Position numbers and translations under genes: made by a program. From Diplosphaera chodatii (taxonomy: Eukaryota; Chlorophyta; Trebouxiophyceae; Prasiolales; Stichococcaceae): 64,000 nucleotides of DNA. Below are positions 11,743 through 23,714 of the stretch, one piece after another. The stretch covers positions 434,001-498,000 of the forward strand of contig JAALGY010000013.1 of assembly GCA_032358165.1 (NCBI GenBank). Reading direction: 5' to 3'. The notes below the pieces were generated by a model. That model worked only from the letters and a program-made list of their open reading frames with translations. It did no database searches and was not told where the DNA came from. The first letter of the stretch is position 1. Every line of letters begins with the position of its first letter.

Positions 11743-14700
11743 CTACCGCCGCTGCTGCGCCTGGATGGCATCCCGGACGCGCGGGTCCAGCAGCTCCGCC
11801 CCCGGCGGCAGGCTGGTCACGCCCCAGGACGGGCCCGCACGCGGCCCGGACCCTGCAACGAGGCATACTCAGCTCATGTGTCTGGAGGTGCAAATAGGGC
11901 GCACCTTTACACACAGTGCGCAGGGTACCTGACACGGCTGCCAGTGCAACGACTAACAAAACAGGGAGGTGAGCAGGGTCGGTTGGGCATGCAACATGCT
12001 CCCAAAGCGGAACTTATTACAAGACCAGCTGGTTGTTACTGTTGTCACTGGTCCAGTTAGTGAGGCTGAGCTAGTGTTGGTACCTGACACGGGCGTCCAG
12101 TCGCCGTGGCGGCCCTGCTTCAGGTAGCGCGCCGGATCCAGCACGCCGTCAAAGGTGTCCGCCACATTCGCGAGCCGCCCTGGCGCCAGCTGCACGCAGG
12201 AGGGACAGCCGAACATGTCAGGCAATGGCAGCAAAGGCGGCATTGTATTGCATGTGCGCCACCTTTGCTGCCTGACAGGTCTGCTGCACGGCGTCCAGGG
12301 CTCATGATGGAACGAAGAGAAGCAGCAACTCCAGAGGGCAACCAATCAGAGGGCAAGGGCAAAGAAAATCATGATACCTTGGCGGCCTTGAGGCGCTCGG
12401 CGTCGGCCTTGGTCACGGCGCAGCGGCCCTGGGGCGTCTGCCCATTGCGGTCCTCGTCAATCGCGCCAGGGTCCTCCTGCGATCGGAACATGCCTCCCTT
12501 CAGAAGGATCATGTCTGAGAAAGAATATACTGGCGTATGACTGTGTATGGTAGGCTCCTACAAGGTGTGTGACATGCTCAATGCACCAGGTGCAGTTTGC
12601 CATTGCAATACATTCCCCAACTCGTGCACCAGACCGGCATTACTGACATCCACACAGATGTACGTGCTGCAGGGGCACACCACTTGCGGCGCAGCTGCAC
12701 GATAAAGCTCGACACAGCATCGCAAGGATGTACTCTTTTTCCGCACACCTGCAGCCCCTCCCAGGAGTAGATCTCGGAGAAGGAGTTGCGCCGCTCGCGC
12801 CGCGCGCTCGCCTGCAGCTGCTGCACCGCCAATTTGCTGGCAGAGTTGGAGCGCCGCAGCTCGGGCGCCGCTGCTGTTGACCCGATGGTGAGTGACGCCG
12901 CATGCTGCAGATAAAAGACAGAACAAAGCTGGGCGATCAGCAGGGCCATGCAAGCTCACAGTGCGTCCAGCCTCAAACTTGCTTTTGTCGGCCGTCAAAG
13001 GTCGATGTTGCTGCCACCTTTGGCTTTTTGACTAGAGACAGTCAGTCCATTCGAACTGCTGCAGGTCGTGACAGATGCACTTGCACAGGTTAAAACACTG
13101 CATGCCCATTGTGCTGCACCTGCGCCTCGATCTCACGCTCCAGTAGATGGCGCAGGTGCTTCAGGGCGTCCTTTGACGAGCCGGCATTGACATCCCCCGT
13201 CTCTGCCTCGATTGCTGCCAGCGCCGTCGCGGGGTCCGGCGCATGGTCGAAGTCCGTCCTGCCAATGCAGGGGTTTCCCACATATCAGCACGCAGTTGCA
13301 GACATGACTGCCTGTGGGTTTATATCACCTGCAGAAATTGCCGTTCTGATACGCTGTGGTAGGGTATCAGTGTGAAGATTGTGCATGCACATGGTGCCCT
13401 GCACCAGGGACCACCAGACATCATGAGGTGTTGTTTTGAAACCCACTTGCTGGCTGAGGGCGCGATGGCGGCGGCGATCTCGAAGGCGGTGCGGCCCTTG
13501 CCCGGGGAAGTCGCCAGCGACGCCTCGCTGCGGTCCTCCTGCAGGGTGGGATGAGCCCTTACCCCAGGATCTGCAGGCACAGCATCCGACTGCCACGCTG
13601 CAATGATCCTATCTAAAGGTGTCTGAGGCTGAGGCTGCAACCGGTGTTTGACGCATCATCCGCTGATTGGATGAGGTCGACGAGTGTCAACCCAAAAGGA
13701 CAGAGGACAGACTCAGGCTTGCCCTTCCACTGCAGCCGGTCACTAGTATGCTATCCGGTGCTGACACTTCAACAGCTGTATCGGCCTCACCTCCATTGCA
13801 GGGCCGCCGCTGCCATCGCTGCGGTCGGAGGGCTGGGTGACGCCGGTGCCGCTGCCGTTGGCGGACGGCTGCGCCGCCTGGAAGTCAGGCGCCTGCTGCT
13901 GTGGGTGCTGCTGCGCGTGGGGCCCAAGGTTGCTGGCCACCTGCACATGGCGCTGCCGCTTTGCCGGCGTCGGCTGGGGGGACCTGCGAGCAGCGAGCAT
14001 GCAGAGGAGTTGCGGCTCATCCATACAGTGCCGACTGCTTCACTTCAGTCATCAGCCTGGCCTCCATTAACTACACCGTCAATTGCTATGATGGCGTCAT
14101 GCAGGCACATTCAGGACGTACACACCAACACTGCTGAATCAGCAGCAATGCTGGTGGCAAGGGTCCCAAGCACGCTTGCCAAAGCCATGCATGGCGCAAT
14201 AAACATCACTGCTGATCGATGGTCTCAACTGCCAAGATCTGCCAAGACAGTGCTCGTGTGTCCAGCATGGTGTTGACTGAAAGGTGCTGGTGTGCAAGCA
14301 AACAGCCAGGAGGTATACAAGGGGGTTTGTGCCACAATGCTGACCTGGCGAGCGACCGCTTGCTGTCGTCCAGCTCCATGGCCTCGATGCCGTCCGCGAT
14401 GACGCCCGACGCTGAAGTTGGCAGCTCTGCAGATGCACACAAGTGAGGGTTGGCAAACCAAATTGGCTGCCCATCCCCAGAAGCATGCACCCCAGCAGCT
14501 TACCGATGTGTGACAGTGCAAAGTATGATTGTACAATTAGCCACAAGGACGCGATAACGAAGAACTCCTTCGACAGTGCTGCCTGTCACCACGGTTGAGC
14601 AATCGCACAATGCATGCATACCGTGAGCAGCAAATGCTGCTGCTTCGGCACCCATTGTTAGGTCGCATACATTGTGTGCAATCGACACCTGCTGAGGGGC

Positions 14701-17700
14701 AGCACTGCCATAAAGGGCAGCTGCATGTTGTACAGTGTAATCCCCAAGCTAGTTTGGCACCGCTAGCAACAGATATACCATATTGGTACATGACCAGTCC
14801 TCACGACGTGCACGAAGGTGAGACGGCCAGGTTGCAACCCTGCATAGTAACACTGTCTCAGGCGGTCCCCTTCTGCGACTACCTGGCCGCGCGGGCTGCC
14901 GGCCGCCCGCCCGCCCGGGGTCCACCTCGAAGAAGTACTCGTGCGAGAGCGCCTCGGCGGCCGAGGCGCGATGCCGCGGCTCGAAGGACAGCAGCCGGCT
15001 CAGAAGGTGCACTGCTGGCTCGCCCGCGGCACCCATGCGCCGGTACAGCGTGGGCGCCTTGCCCGGGAGGCCCTGCAGCAGCGGTGTTGTACATGTATGT
15101 CACGGTGCATGGAAGATGCAGATGGTTGGCCCGTGGTGTCAGGGTTTGTTGTCACAGCATCGCTGGAGCATGGCAAGCAGCATGACAAACAGCATGACAG
15201 GCAGCATCATGACAATGATGTCTGCTTAGCCTTTGGGTGGCCAACAGCACCGTCGGCTTGCCCAGGCAACTGTGACTGCTGCTGATATGCAGGACGATGG
15301 CAGGTGATGGGCAGTCAGCCTGGCATCCCCAGCTTCAAGCAGCAAGCACACCCAGCGATGGGATGCCACAGGAGCTGGCAGCCATGATCGTGGCTTGACA
15401 CCTGCAGGTAGTGCCGCCATGCTGGGGTGGTGACCGCCTGGGCGTCGGCCCAGCTGGGGGTGCCGATGACGTCGAACAGCGCCTGCAGCTCGCTGTGGGT
15501 GATATGGCTGCCGATGCCGCCCGCAAATGTGTCCCTGCACGTCACAAACCCTGCACGTCTAACCCTGCACGTCTAAATTTGCAGCATGCTGATGTCCATA
15601 CTGGCAAAGAGGATACCGTCTTGTCTCAATGGTCGTGACAGCGTCAATAACATATACCAGGGGAGTGTATCAGGAAAGCGCTGGAGGAGGTGCCCACCCT
15701 GAGGCAGGCGTCTTGGGCATGCCGTGGATGGCAAACAGCGGCGCCACCTGCAGCTGCGGCGTCGCGGCGCTGCCCACATACGTCACCTGCATAGGGTGTG
15801 TCGTGACAGGATCTCAAGGTGGACAACACACACATCTGGTTGTGTGGGCATCCGACAACCCTGTGCACATTGGTGTGTCACAAGCCACAGCAGGCTGTAT
15901 AAACACCAGCCAGTTGCGGGTGCAGTCAATGTTCCGCTATTGGTTGAATACATGCAAGTCAAAGACGAGTGCATTTTCTAGGAGTTCATGTACAGCCTAA
16001 GGGTTCATCGGCGCGTGGGTCTCCATGTAGACATGGTGCTTAGCATGTCAACACAGGCGCGCGGTGCCGATGAACCCTGGCTGGATGTCAGCTCGTTGTG
16101 CCATCATGAATGTATCGGCATCTGCTACGCTCCCCTCCACATACACTCGTGACCCTCACCCGGTGCAGCAGCTCGCCGAGGATGCAGCCGGCGGACCACA
16201 TGTCGATGGCGCTGGTGTAGCCGCCGCGGGACATGACCACCTCGGGCGCCCTGTAGCAGGGCGTCGCCACCATGCGCGTCAGCGGCGACGCCAGCCCGCA
16301 CGCCCCGGGGCCCGCATGGCTGCCTACGGACAGCAGCGACACAGCTGATGACGCTTCCCGCCATTGGAGGCAAAGCATCCCTACATCCTACTAGGCCATG
16401 CTAGGGTGGAGATGCGGGCATGGGGCATGCACAGGCAGCCACTGGCATCTGACAGGCTTTGCAGCACTGGGATCATCGGCTGGTCATCACAGGAGGGTCG
16501 TGATTCACCCAGCCGGACATACAGGTCGTGCAGACGCACGGGGCCGCCGTCCTCGGCGTCCACGTGCGGCATGTGCGCCGGGTGCGGTGCTGCTGCCGAC
16601 AGAGCGCGCACCTGCAGCTCAGACGGCCACTAGCTTCAACACGGAGAGGTGTAGCAGGACAGCAGCCGGGAGCAACATGCTAGTCCCGATTGTAGCAGCA
16701 GACTCTTGTACTAGCGCCCTGCAGCATGCTGATGTTCTCAGCTGGATGGTAGTGCAGATGCTGAAAGGAGTCAGGCGCACCGAGCCGCGGCCGTGGCCGC
16801 CTCCGCCAGGCTCCGGCTGCTCCGCCCAGTGGTAACCCTCGCTCGCCGCTGACCGCGCCGATCCCAAATCCGCAATCTGCACCAAGAACGCTGACACTGT
16901 GAGTTTCCCACCCTCTGGCATGAGTCAGAAGCAGACAGCCAGTCCAAGGCTGCTGTTGGCGGTGGAGTTGGTGATGCCTTGATATTCGGCGCGCTGATTG
17001 CTGCGTCAGGTTTGTGCAGTGATCAGCCGGCATGATGCGGCATGCATCCCCAGCCCACCAGAGAAAGTGTCAGGCAACTCACTGCGGGTCAGGTCATCAT
17101 CTTAGCACCCACCTTGATGTTGCGGCGACCGCCGTCCATGGACAGCAGCACATTGCTGGACTTCAGGTCCCGGTGCCATACAGACTGCACCAAGCAAGAG
17201 CCAACCTTCAGCATGGACGCACATGCCAGCTGCTGCAAGTTAATCAGATTTTCTGGTCCAGAATATGTGTGTGCACTGACAGTGCATCGCTCACCTGGGA
17301 GTGCAAGTACTGCAGGCCATCCAGCAGCTGCACCATCAGGCTGCGCACCTGCAACCCAGCACCCGGCCACTGCGTCAGCAGACATAGGCAGCATGCAGCG
17401 AAGTGGTGCAGCGCGATTCGAGCTATATTGCAGACCACACTACGGTTGCAGTGCCTGTTGATCTGAACCCCGATGGCGCACCTCAGTGGCTGCCAGCTGG
17501 CCCCGCAGCCCGAACAGGTCGCCGCCATCGGCAAACTCCATGACCAGGTAGGCGTCAATGGACGACGGCACCAGCTTCCCGCCGATGAAGTGGCTTCTGC
17601 CTGCCCAACGTCAGAGCAGGGTTCACAAGAAGGCCTCTCACTGATGGAAGCCTCACATGTGTTATACCCAGCAGCGGTCCACCAGTGATTGTGACACCGG

Positions 17701-18620
17701 AGTTCTGCAGGACCATGACCTTCCTGCACGCATGTGAGCCTGCAGCTCTGCCGACGTGTGAGCTCCACGCAAGCCTGTCAGCCTGCAACTGTGCACGCCT
17801 GCGAGCTAGCTGCATGCCTGTGGCGGACGGCCGGGTGAATGCGTCGCGCAGCGAGATGACATTGGGGTGCGCCAGCCGCCGCAGGATCGCCACCTCCCGC
17901 AGCACGCGCTTTGCCTGGTCCGGCGACGCCAGCACGTCCGGAATGCGCTTGATGGCCACCTGCGGCATTACATGGTAGTGCATAAGCTGGCCTGGCGGCA
18001 GTGTGCCATGCCAACTTTCGTATTTGCTGCAACCTAGTGCTTGAACGCAGCTGCTGAGGCAGCTTGGTTGGTATTGAGGCGCAGCATGAGACGAGTCCAG
18101 GCCAACAAAGCTGGTCGCTGCAGGGTGCGGTGCTGGGGTGCATGGCACGGGCAGTGGCGCTTACCCGCTCGCCCGTCACGCTGTCGACGCACATGCACAC
18201 GCTGGAGAAGGAGCCGCTGCCCAGCAGGCGCACCAGCTCATACCGCTCGCCGAGCTGCGGCAGCGGAAGGATGTGCCATGTCAGCTATCCAGGTGCAGTG
18301 CTGGCACCGAGGCAATACTATGGGCATGCCAGAAGGAGCCGGCACTCCGCTGGAGCGCTCTCAGCTGGTATGGGTGGGGTATAGCACCCAGGTGGGAGCT
18401 CGCGGAGGCATGTGAGCACAGCGAAGACTTCCGAAACAGCCGAAGCATGTGCAACATAGCCTTATGCATGCTGCTCAGGTGACTGTTTCAAGCATTGCGT
18501 ATGAAGCGTTCAATGTTTTACTTTACGCACCACCCACTCCTGCTTCTGCACGAAGTAAGTGCCCGGCGAATATGGCGATTTCACGATGCCCCCCCCGTCA
18601 TCTGAACCGCGAGGCGCCAT
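11743..18620 (-). CDS. CMGC (MAPK-like) protein kinase with long C-terminal extension
   Basis: A Ser/Thr protein kinase with about 20 exons. Phased exons are 18620-18531, 18254-18165, 17959-17818, 17600-17482, 17348-17295, 17184-17113, 16876-16781, 16611-16509, 16323-16160, 15786-15698, 15534-15402, 15072-14883 and 14426-14345. Further tail exons lie at about 14.0, 13.5, 13.2, 12.85, 12.45, 12.15 and 11.8 kb, ending [16 protein letters not shown]. Motifs in order: Gly loop [12 protein letters not shown] lysine, REVAIL glutamate, HRDLKSSN catalytic loop, DLG in place of [25 protein letters not shown] and the CMGC-type end [21 protein letters not shown]. About 85 extra residues sit between DLG and APE, and no T-x-Y activation motif is visible. 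Exon 3 appears to use a GC donor. The tail is Ser/charged and disordered-looking ([15 protein letters not shown]). The start lies in a good context (GACGCCATGG). Substrate and pathway cannot be read from sequence. Confidence 0.8.
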
Positions 18621-18797
18621 GGCGTCGAGCGTCCCGGAACTTCCCGACGCCGTCAGGACATGTCACCAACTGCTACGTGCAAACTCGTCGTGGCTCTTAC
18701 GGCGGAGGGAGGTATCAGGGTAGGGCGCAAATTAAGAGGTTTCGCGCTTCAGATGCATGCCCCCTTCCCGCCAGACAGGGGGGGTGAGCAGGCAATA
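18621..18797. promoter_or_regulatory. Divergent (bidirectional) promoter, kinase / HPPK-DHPS
   Basis: Only 177 bp separate the two inferred start codons, so both 5' UTRs and core promoters must be packed or overlapping here. TTTCGCGC at 18740-18747 matches the E2F consensus TTTSSCGC, and TTCCCGCC at 18765-18772 is a near match. Both lie 25-60 bp before the folate-gene ATG. Function is inferred. Confidence 0.45.
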
Positions 18798-21700
18798 ATG
18801 GCACATAGTGTGAGGGCTGCTGCTGCGGTGCGGCAGCGCCTGTTTGCCTCATTGCTGCGCTGGCACGCATTGTAGATCCCTGGTAGACGCTTTGACACCG
18901 TTGACAATCAATCCGTGCGTGATTACCCGTCAGTCATTTCGGCAAGCGTTGGACAATTGCGTCTGCTGGCGAACGAGACGGCAGTGTACGCAGCACACTA
19001 ACACGTATTGCATGAGCTGCGGTTGGATGTGGTCTCTGGTGTAATCACGCGTGCAGCGCACCAGCCGGGCGGCTTTCGACATGCTGATGTCCCGAGCCTT
19101 GGCTGCCATGTCCGCTGCTCGGGGCAGGGCGTGGCTTGGCGTGCTGGACGGGTGTGCATGTACTTGGTCTGTAGCGAATGTTTGCAGCTGACAAGCGGTG
19201 CATCGTGGCGACCTCAAGATTGCATGCAGATGCATGCAGTGTGACTGACTGCTGCCCTTATTCAGGTCGCTCGCCAGCCACTGCACACCTTCAGCAGCAC
19301 GCGGCAGAGCGCTGCATGTCGATGCCGCATCCGCCGGCCCAGCCACCTTCGCTGCGGCGGGTGTAGGCGAAAGTCCATCTGTGGGCGTCGCCATTGCAGT
19401 TGGTGCCAATACGGTGAGGATGATCTTTTGTTGAGACTCAAGCAGCAGCTGTTGTTGACATTTGAGTGTATGCAGGGACATGCGAACCATGTATCGTTGA
19501 TCAGCTGACTTGCGTGCAACAGGGCGATAGGTATGAGAACATCAAGGCAGCTCTGGCGCTTCTTCCCCAGCATGGCATCGAGGTACCCGGCTTTTAGCAG
19601 CTGTTGACACCGCATGTACAATTGCACATCAACAAGCCGCCATCAGAAGCAGCTCCCTGACATCTTGCAACACATCCCTCGTTCCCAATTGCTAAAAATG
19701 TTGGCCTTCGCCAAACATGCAGGTGGTGCGGCGGGCGCGGTTGTACGAGACAGCGCCGGCACATGTGGAGAACCAGCCCAGGTTCCTGAACACAGCAGTC
19801 GCAGCACGCACCTCGCTGCCACCCGAGCAGCTGCTGGCGGCCCTCAAAACAGTGGAGGTGACCCTGTCAGCCTTGACTGGCAGTGTGCACAGGTCCAGAG
19901 TGCTGCAGCTGCTAGCATGCACTGAGCCGCTGTGCGGCCACAGGCAACACGAGCTGCGACCTGGCGTGCCTGCCATATGGTGCAGGCTGCCATTGGGCGC
20001 AACTTTGGCGGGCAGCGCTTCGGTCCCCGCCCCATCGACCTGGACGTCATCTTCTACGAGGACAGCCAGCTGAACATCGGTAGGGTTGTCTACAGGCCAA
20101 TGAGTCGGGGTCCTCGTGTCATGCATGTGCCAAGCACGCTCCTGCAGCAGTTCAGGCATGCCAGCAATCAGGTGAGGGGTCAGACCTCCAGAATGTGCTG
20201 CTATTCATTCATTGCAGATGGGCAGGCGGAGGCGGTGGGCACGGAGCACGACCGCTCGCTGTCGGTGCCGCACAAGCGGTGGCAGGAGCGCAGCTTCGTC
20301 AAGGCCCCGCTGGCCGACCTCGCTTGCGGTGGGTGCCGCCGCCGCTTCGCTCGCCACACTGCCACTGCTGTTTAGCAGATGCTAGTTGCCTGCAGATGCA
20401 TGCTGCCTGCAGCCACCTGCAGCCGCCTGCCGCATGGTTGTGAAACGATGATGAACAGAGTCAGCAGCATGAGGATGAAGGATTGGTCGGATCAACAGAT
20501 GACAGACTTGCCTTCTTAACCCTTACAGATGACCGGCTGCCGGGCGGCCGGGGGCTGCGGGCGATGCTGCAGCGCGCGGAGCAGGCCTGGCTGGCGGAGG
20601 GGGGTGCGCACCCCCTGACCCTTTTAACAGCACCCCGCAAAGTTTTGTGAAGACACTTGCTGTCAACACGAGCATGTTTTGGTATATGTGCAGGCTGCCT
20701 CACTAGGTCTGGACAGTCGTCCCACAGACCACCTGCCGGGCATGCTGAGGCTGTTCTGAATACCCTGCGCGTCAGGGGAGGCGCGGGTGGGGGGCGAGGA
20801 GCTGCATGCGGTGCTGCCGCTGGGGCACGGGGCGCTGTGGGCGTGGCAGGCGCGGCCCTGGGTCATGGGCATCCTCAACGTAACGCCCGACAGCTTCTCC
20901 GACGGCGGCGCCTACCTGGAGGTGCCGACAGTTGTTCTTCGTCATTAAATCTTCCAGATAGTGCAGCACATCCTCGACATCACGCCCGTCAGCTTCTTCG
21001 ACGGCGGCGCCTACCTGGAGGTGCCGGCCGTTGTTCTTGATGATTGAATCTTCCAAATTGTGCAGCACCTCCTCGACATCACGCCCGACCGCCTCTCCGA
21101 CGGCGGCGCCTGCCTGGAGGTCCCGGCAGTCTTGGTCATGTGAAGCTGATGTCGGTGCAGCACATGTCGTGTTGATGCTCTGGTCGCTTGCAATCTTTGA
21201 GACCTGACCAGCAAGATGCCGGCTGCAGCGCCAGCAATTGTGCGCAGCTTGTTTGGAGGGATGTCCAGCAGCAGGCCATCTTGTCATACTGCCGTGTTTA
21301 GAAGCGACAGCCAGGGGCAGCTGACACATCGCGGGAACCAACGCGGCCGGTGCGCAGCTGAAAGTGGAAGCACCCAGCAGGCGCAACTGGCAAGTTGATA
21401 CAGGACCTAGGACAAGGCCTGACATCATGCAGTAAAGTCCTCACTGTTGCGCAGCTGCAGGTGGAGGCGGCGATCCGGCGGGCGCGGGAGATGGTGGAGG
21501 CGGGGGTCGATATTATAGACGTGGGTGGCCAGTCCACACGGCCCCACGCCGCGCGGCTTCCCCCTGAAGTGGAGCTGCAGCGCGTCATGCCCGTCATCTC
21601 GTGAGTGTCTGCCAGGCTCCTGTGACCGCCCTCATCCTGCAGAGCGTAATCAGTGGCACGTTGCATAGGACTGAAATACCGACTGCCGCCAGAGCCAGCT

Positions 21701-23714
21701 GACAGCAGGGCACAGCCATGCATAATTTGGCGCCTGAGTTGCTGCGGGGGTCCTCTGGTGATGTTGCATCTTTTCAACTGCAGGGCACTGGCTACAGATG
21801 ATGCGTTCCGGGACGTGCTAATTGCCGTGGACACCTTTTATGCTGAGGTGGCGCACTCGGCCATTGCGGCTGGCGCGCACATGGTCAACGATGTGTCCGG
21901 TGGCGAGTTCGACGAGAACATGCACGCCGAGGTGGATCACTGTCTCTGTGCTACAGCATATAATCGTGCCTACACTACATTGCTGCTGCAATTCTGTGCA
22001 GCCTGTTCCGCTGAGTTGTGAGTGGTATGCTGTGCGTCGTCCTACACACCTCAGCAGTCCCCCCGTGCCTGCAATCCAACCCCTCCCTTCGTCAGACTTC
22101 ATCAGAACCAGCTGCCCAGCGTGTGCTGACGTACCGCCATATTCACAGGTGGCGCGACTGGGTGTGCCGTACGCGATGATGCACATCCGGGGCGACCCGG
22201 ACACCATGACCAGCCCCGAGAACACGGCGTACGGCGACGTGGCGGCGGAGGTGGGCCTGGAGCTGCAGGCGCAGGCGGAGGCGGCGCTGGCGGCGGGCAT
22301 CGAGCCCTGGCGCATGGTGCTGGACCCAGGTGCAGATTGGGACTCTCACGTCTGGGTTTCAGGATATCAGCAAGTTCTTCGAGTGCATGGGCTGCAGCTT
22401 CTGGGGTTTTGGCATCGAGCCCTGGCGCATGCTGGACTCAGGTGCTGCCGGACTCAGGTGGGGTGCAGACGATGTCGAGGGTGATGGCCCAAGCCGCCAG
22501 CAGCACTGAGACACTGCATGCATGGTACTGACAGCACTCGCCCGGAGGTGTCCTGCAGCAGGGTCTCAGGCTGCTGCGATTGCAAATCTCTTCACTGAGT
22601 GCGGGTCTGGCGCATGTGGTTAGCTTGGGTCATACCGGCGCTCATGGACTGATGCGCAGGCCTGGGCTTCGCCAAGGCGCGCGACGGCAATCTGCAGCTG
22701 ATCTCGGGGCTGCCGCGGCTGCGGGCGGCGCTGCGGGGCGCCCTGCGCCACGCCCCCCTGCTGGTCGGCCCCTCCCGCAAAACCTTCCTGGGCCTCGTCA
22801 CAGGTGAGCGCTGAGCGCCTGCGAGCGAAGCACAGCTCGCAGTGGGCACTGTGCGATACCTGCATTGCTGGCTCGGACCAGCAGCAGCTTCCTGCATGTG
22901 CTGCGCCGGCAGTAGTGCATGCACAGGTCTTGGGCTGCAGATGTGCACTGCCAGCGGCGCAAGTCACCGCTAAAACGGGCTCTTGCTACAGAGCCCTATT
23001 ATTCCGAACCATTTTGGGCCTCATTGATGGGCATATCTTGAGCATATTCCCCATTCCCCAAATAAATGGCCTTCCCAGGCAGGTCCTGCCTCTACTACTA
23101 TATACGAAACCCCTTGCACAGGACCTAGCGGACCGAGGAGCTGGTATTGGTGCCTTTCTGATGCTGATTGTTGGTCGAGAGCCTCGATACACACACCAGC
23201 TTGCTGCACACCGTCTCACACGCGACACCCTGGCGCAGGCCACAAGGACCCAGCGGACCGGGACGTGGCGTCGGCGGCGGCGGCGGCGCTGTGCGTGCAG
23301 TCCGGCGCCAACATCGTGCGCACCCACAACGTGGGCGCCACCCGCGACGCGGTGAGGCGCCTCATCCGGCAGCGCAGACCCCAATCCCCACCCTGCAGCG
23401 CCGAGCTGCTGCGCTTCCAGCTTGTCAGGCCGGCATATGGCAGACCCCTCGGCGTCTGGCGCCAATGCGGTGTGGCAGCGCTGCCTCTGCGCCGCCGTTG
23501 TGGCGTACTGTCAATACATCACGCCAGCTGCGCAGCATTCCCCCACTCGGAGGGGCTCTCTCTGTGCTTTGTCTGATGGGACTGACCTCGGCTGCAGGTG
23601 GCGGTTGCGCATGCGGTGGGCCGTGCAGCCAACCCCGTCAACAGCACGGCGCCCCCCCAGCCGCTGCCGGTGGAGCCCAACCCGACAGCCGGCGTGCGGG
23701 AGGCTGTGGTGTAA
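18798..23714 (+). CDS. Bifunctional HPPK-DHPS (folate biosynthesis), mitochondrial-type
   Basis: This fused enzyme pyrophosphorylates 6-hydroxymethyl-dihydropterin and condenses it with p-aminobenzoate to dihydropteroate. In plants it is mitochondrial. Fourteen exons: 18798-18871, 19266-19413, 19523-19582, 19723-19857, 19986-20079, 20218-20328, 20529-20603, 20776-20921, 21461-21600, 21784-21931, 22149-22329, 22660-22803, 23239-23351 and 23598-23714. They sum to 1,686 nt (561 residues) with every phase agreeing. The N-terminus MAHSVRAAAAVRQRLFASLL is Arg-rich and amphipathic, like a mitochondrial presequence. HPPK motifs: AVGANTGDRYENI, RLYETAPAHVENQPRFLNTA, RFGPRPIDLDVIFYED and PHKRWQERSFVKAPLADLA. 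DHPS motifs: VMGILNVTPDSFSDGG, GVDIIDVGGQSTRP, GAHMVNDVSGG, MMHIRGDP, LDPGLGFAK, VGPSRKTFLG and ANIVRTHNV. Introns 8 and 11 carry copies of the preceding exon end (listed separately). Confidence 0.93.
20871..21145 (+). repeat. 99-bp tandem triplication: exon 8 end plus two ghost exons
   Basis: The last 51 nt of HPPK-DHPS exon 8 plus about 45 nt of intron recur at 20871, 20970 and 21069, an exact 99-bp period. Copies 2 and 3 each lie between a TGCAG acceptor and a GT donor, giving candidate 54-nt exons at 20967-21020 and 21066-21119. Both are open and in phase 0-0. They read HILDITPVSFFDGGAYLE and HLLDITPDRLSDGGACLE, versions of the DHPS signature. Most differences from exon 8 change the amino acid. 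Confidence 0.9.
22398..22441 (+). repeat. Ghost copy of exon 11 end in HPPK-DHPS intron 11
   Basis: The sequence encoding GIEPWRM at the end of exon 11 (from 22296) recurs 115 bp downstream (from 22411) inside intron 11. It is followed by CTGGACTCAG|GT, like the true CTGGACCCAG|GT donor, and preceded by GCTGCAG. Three bases are lost relative to the original. Confidence 0.8.
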
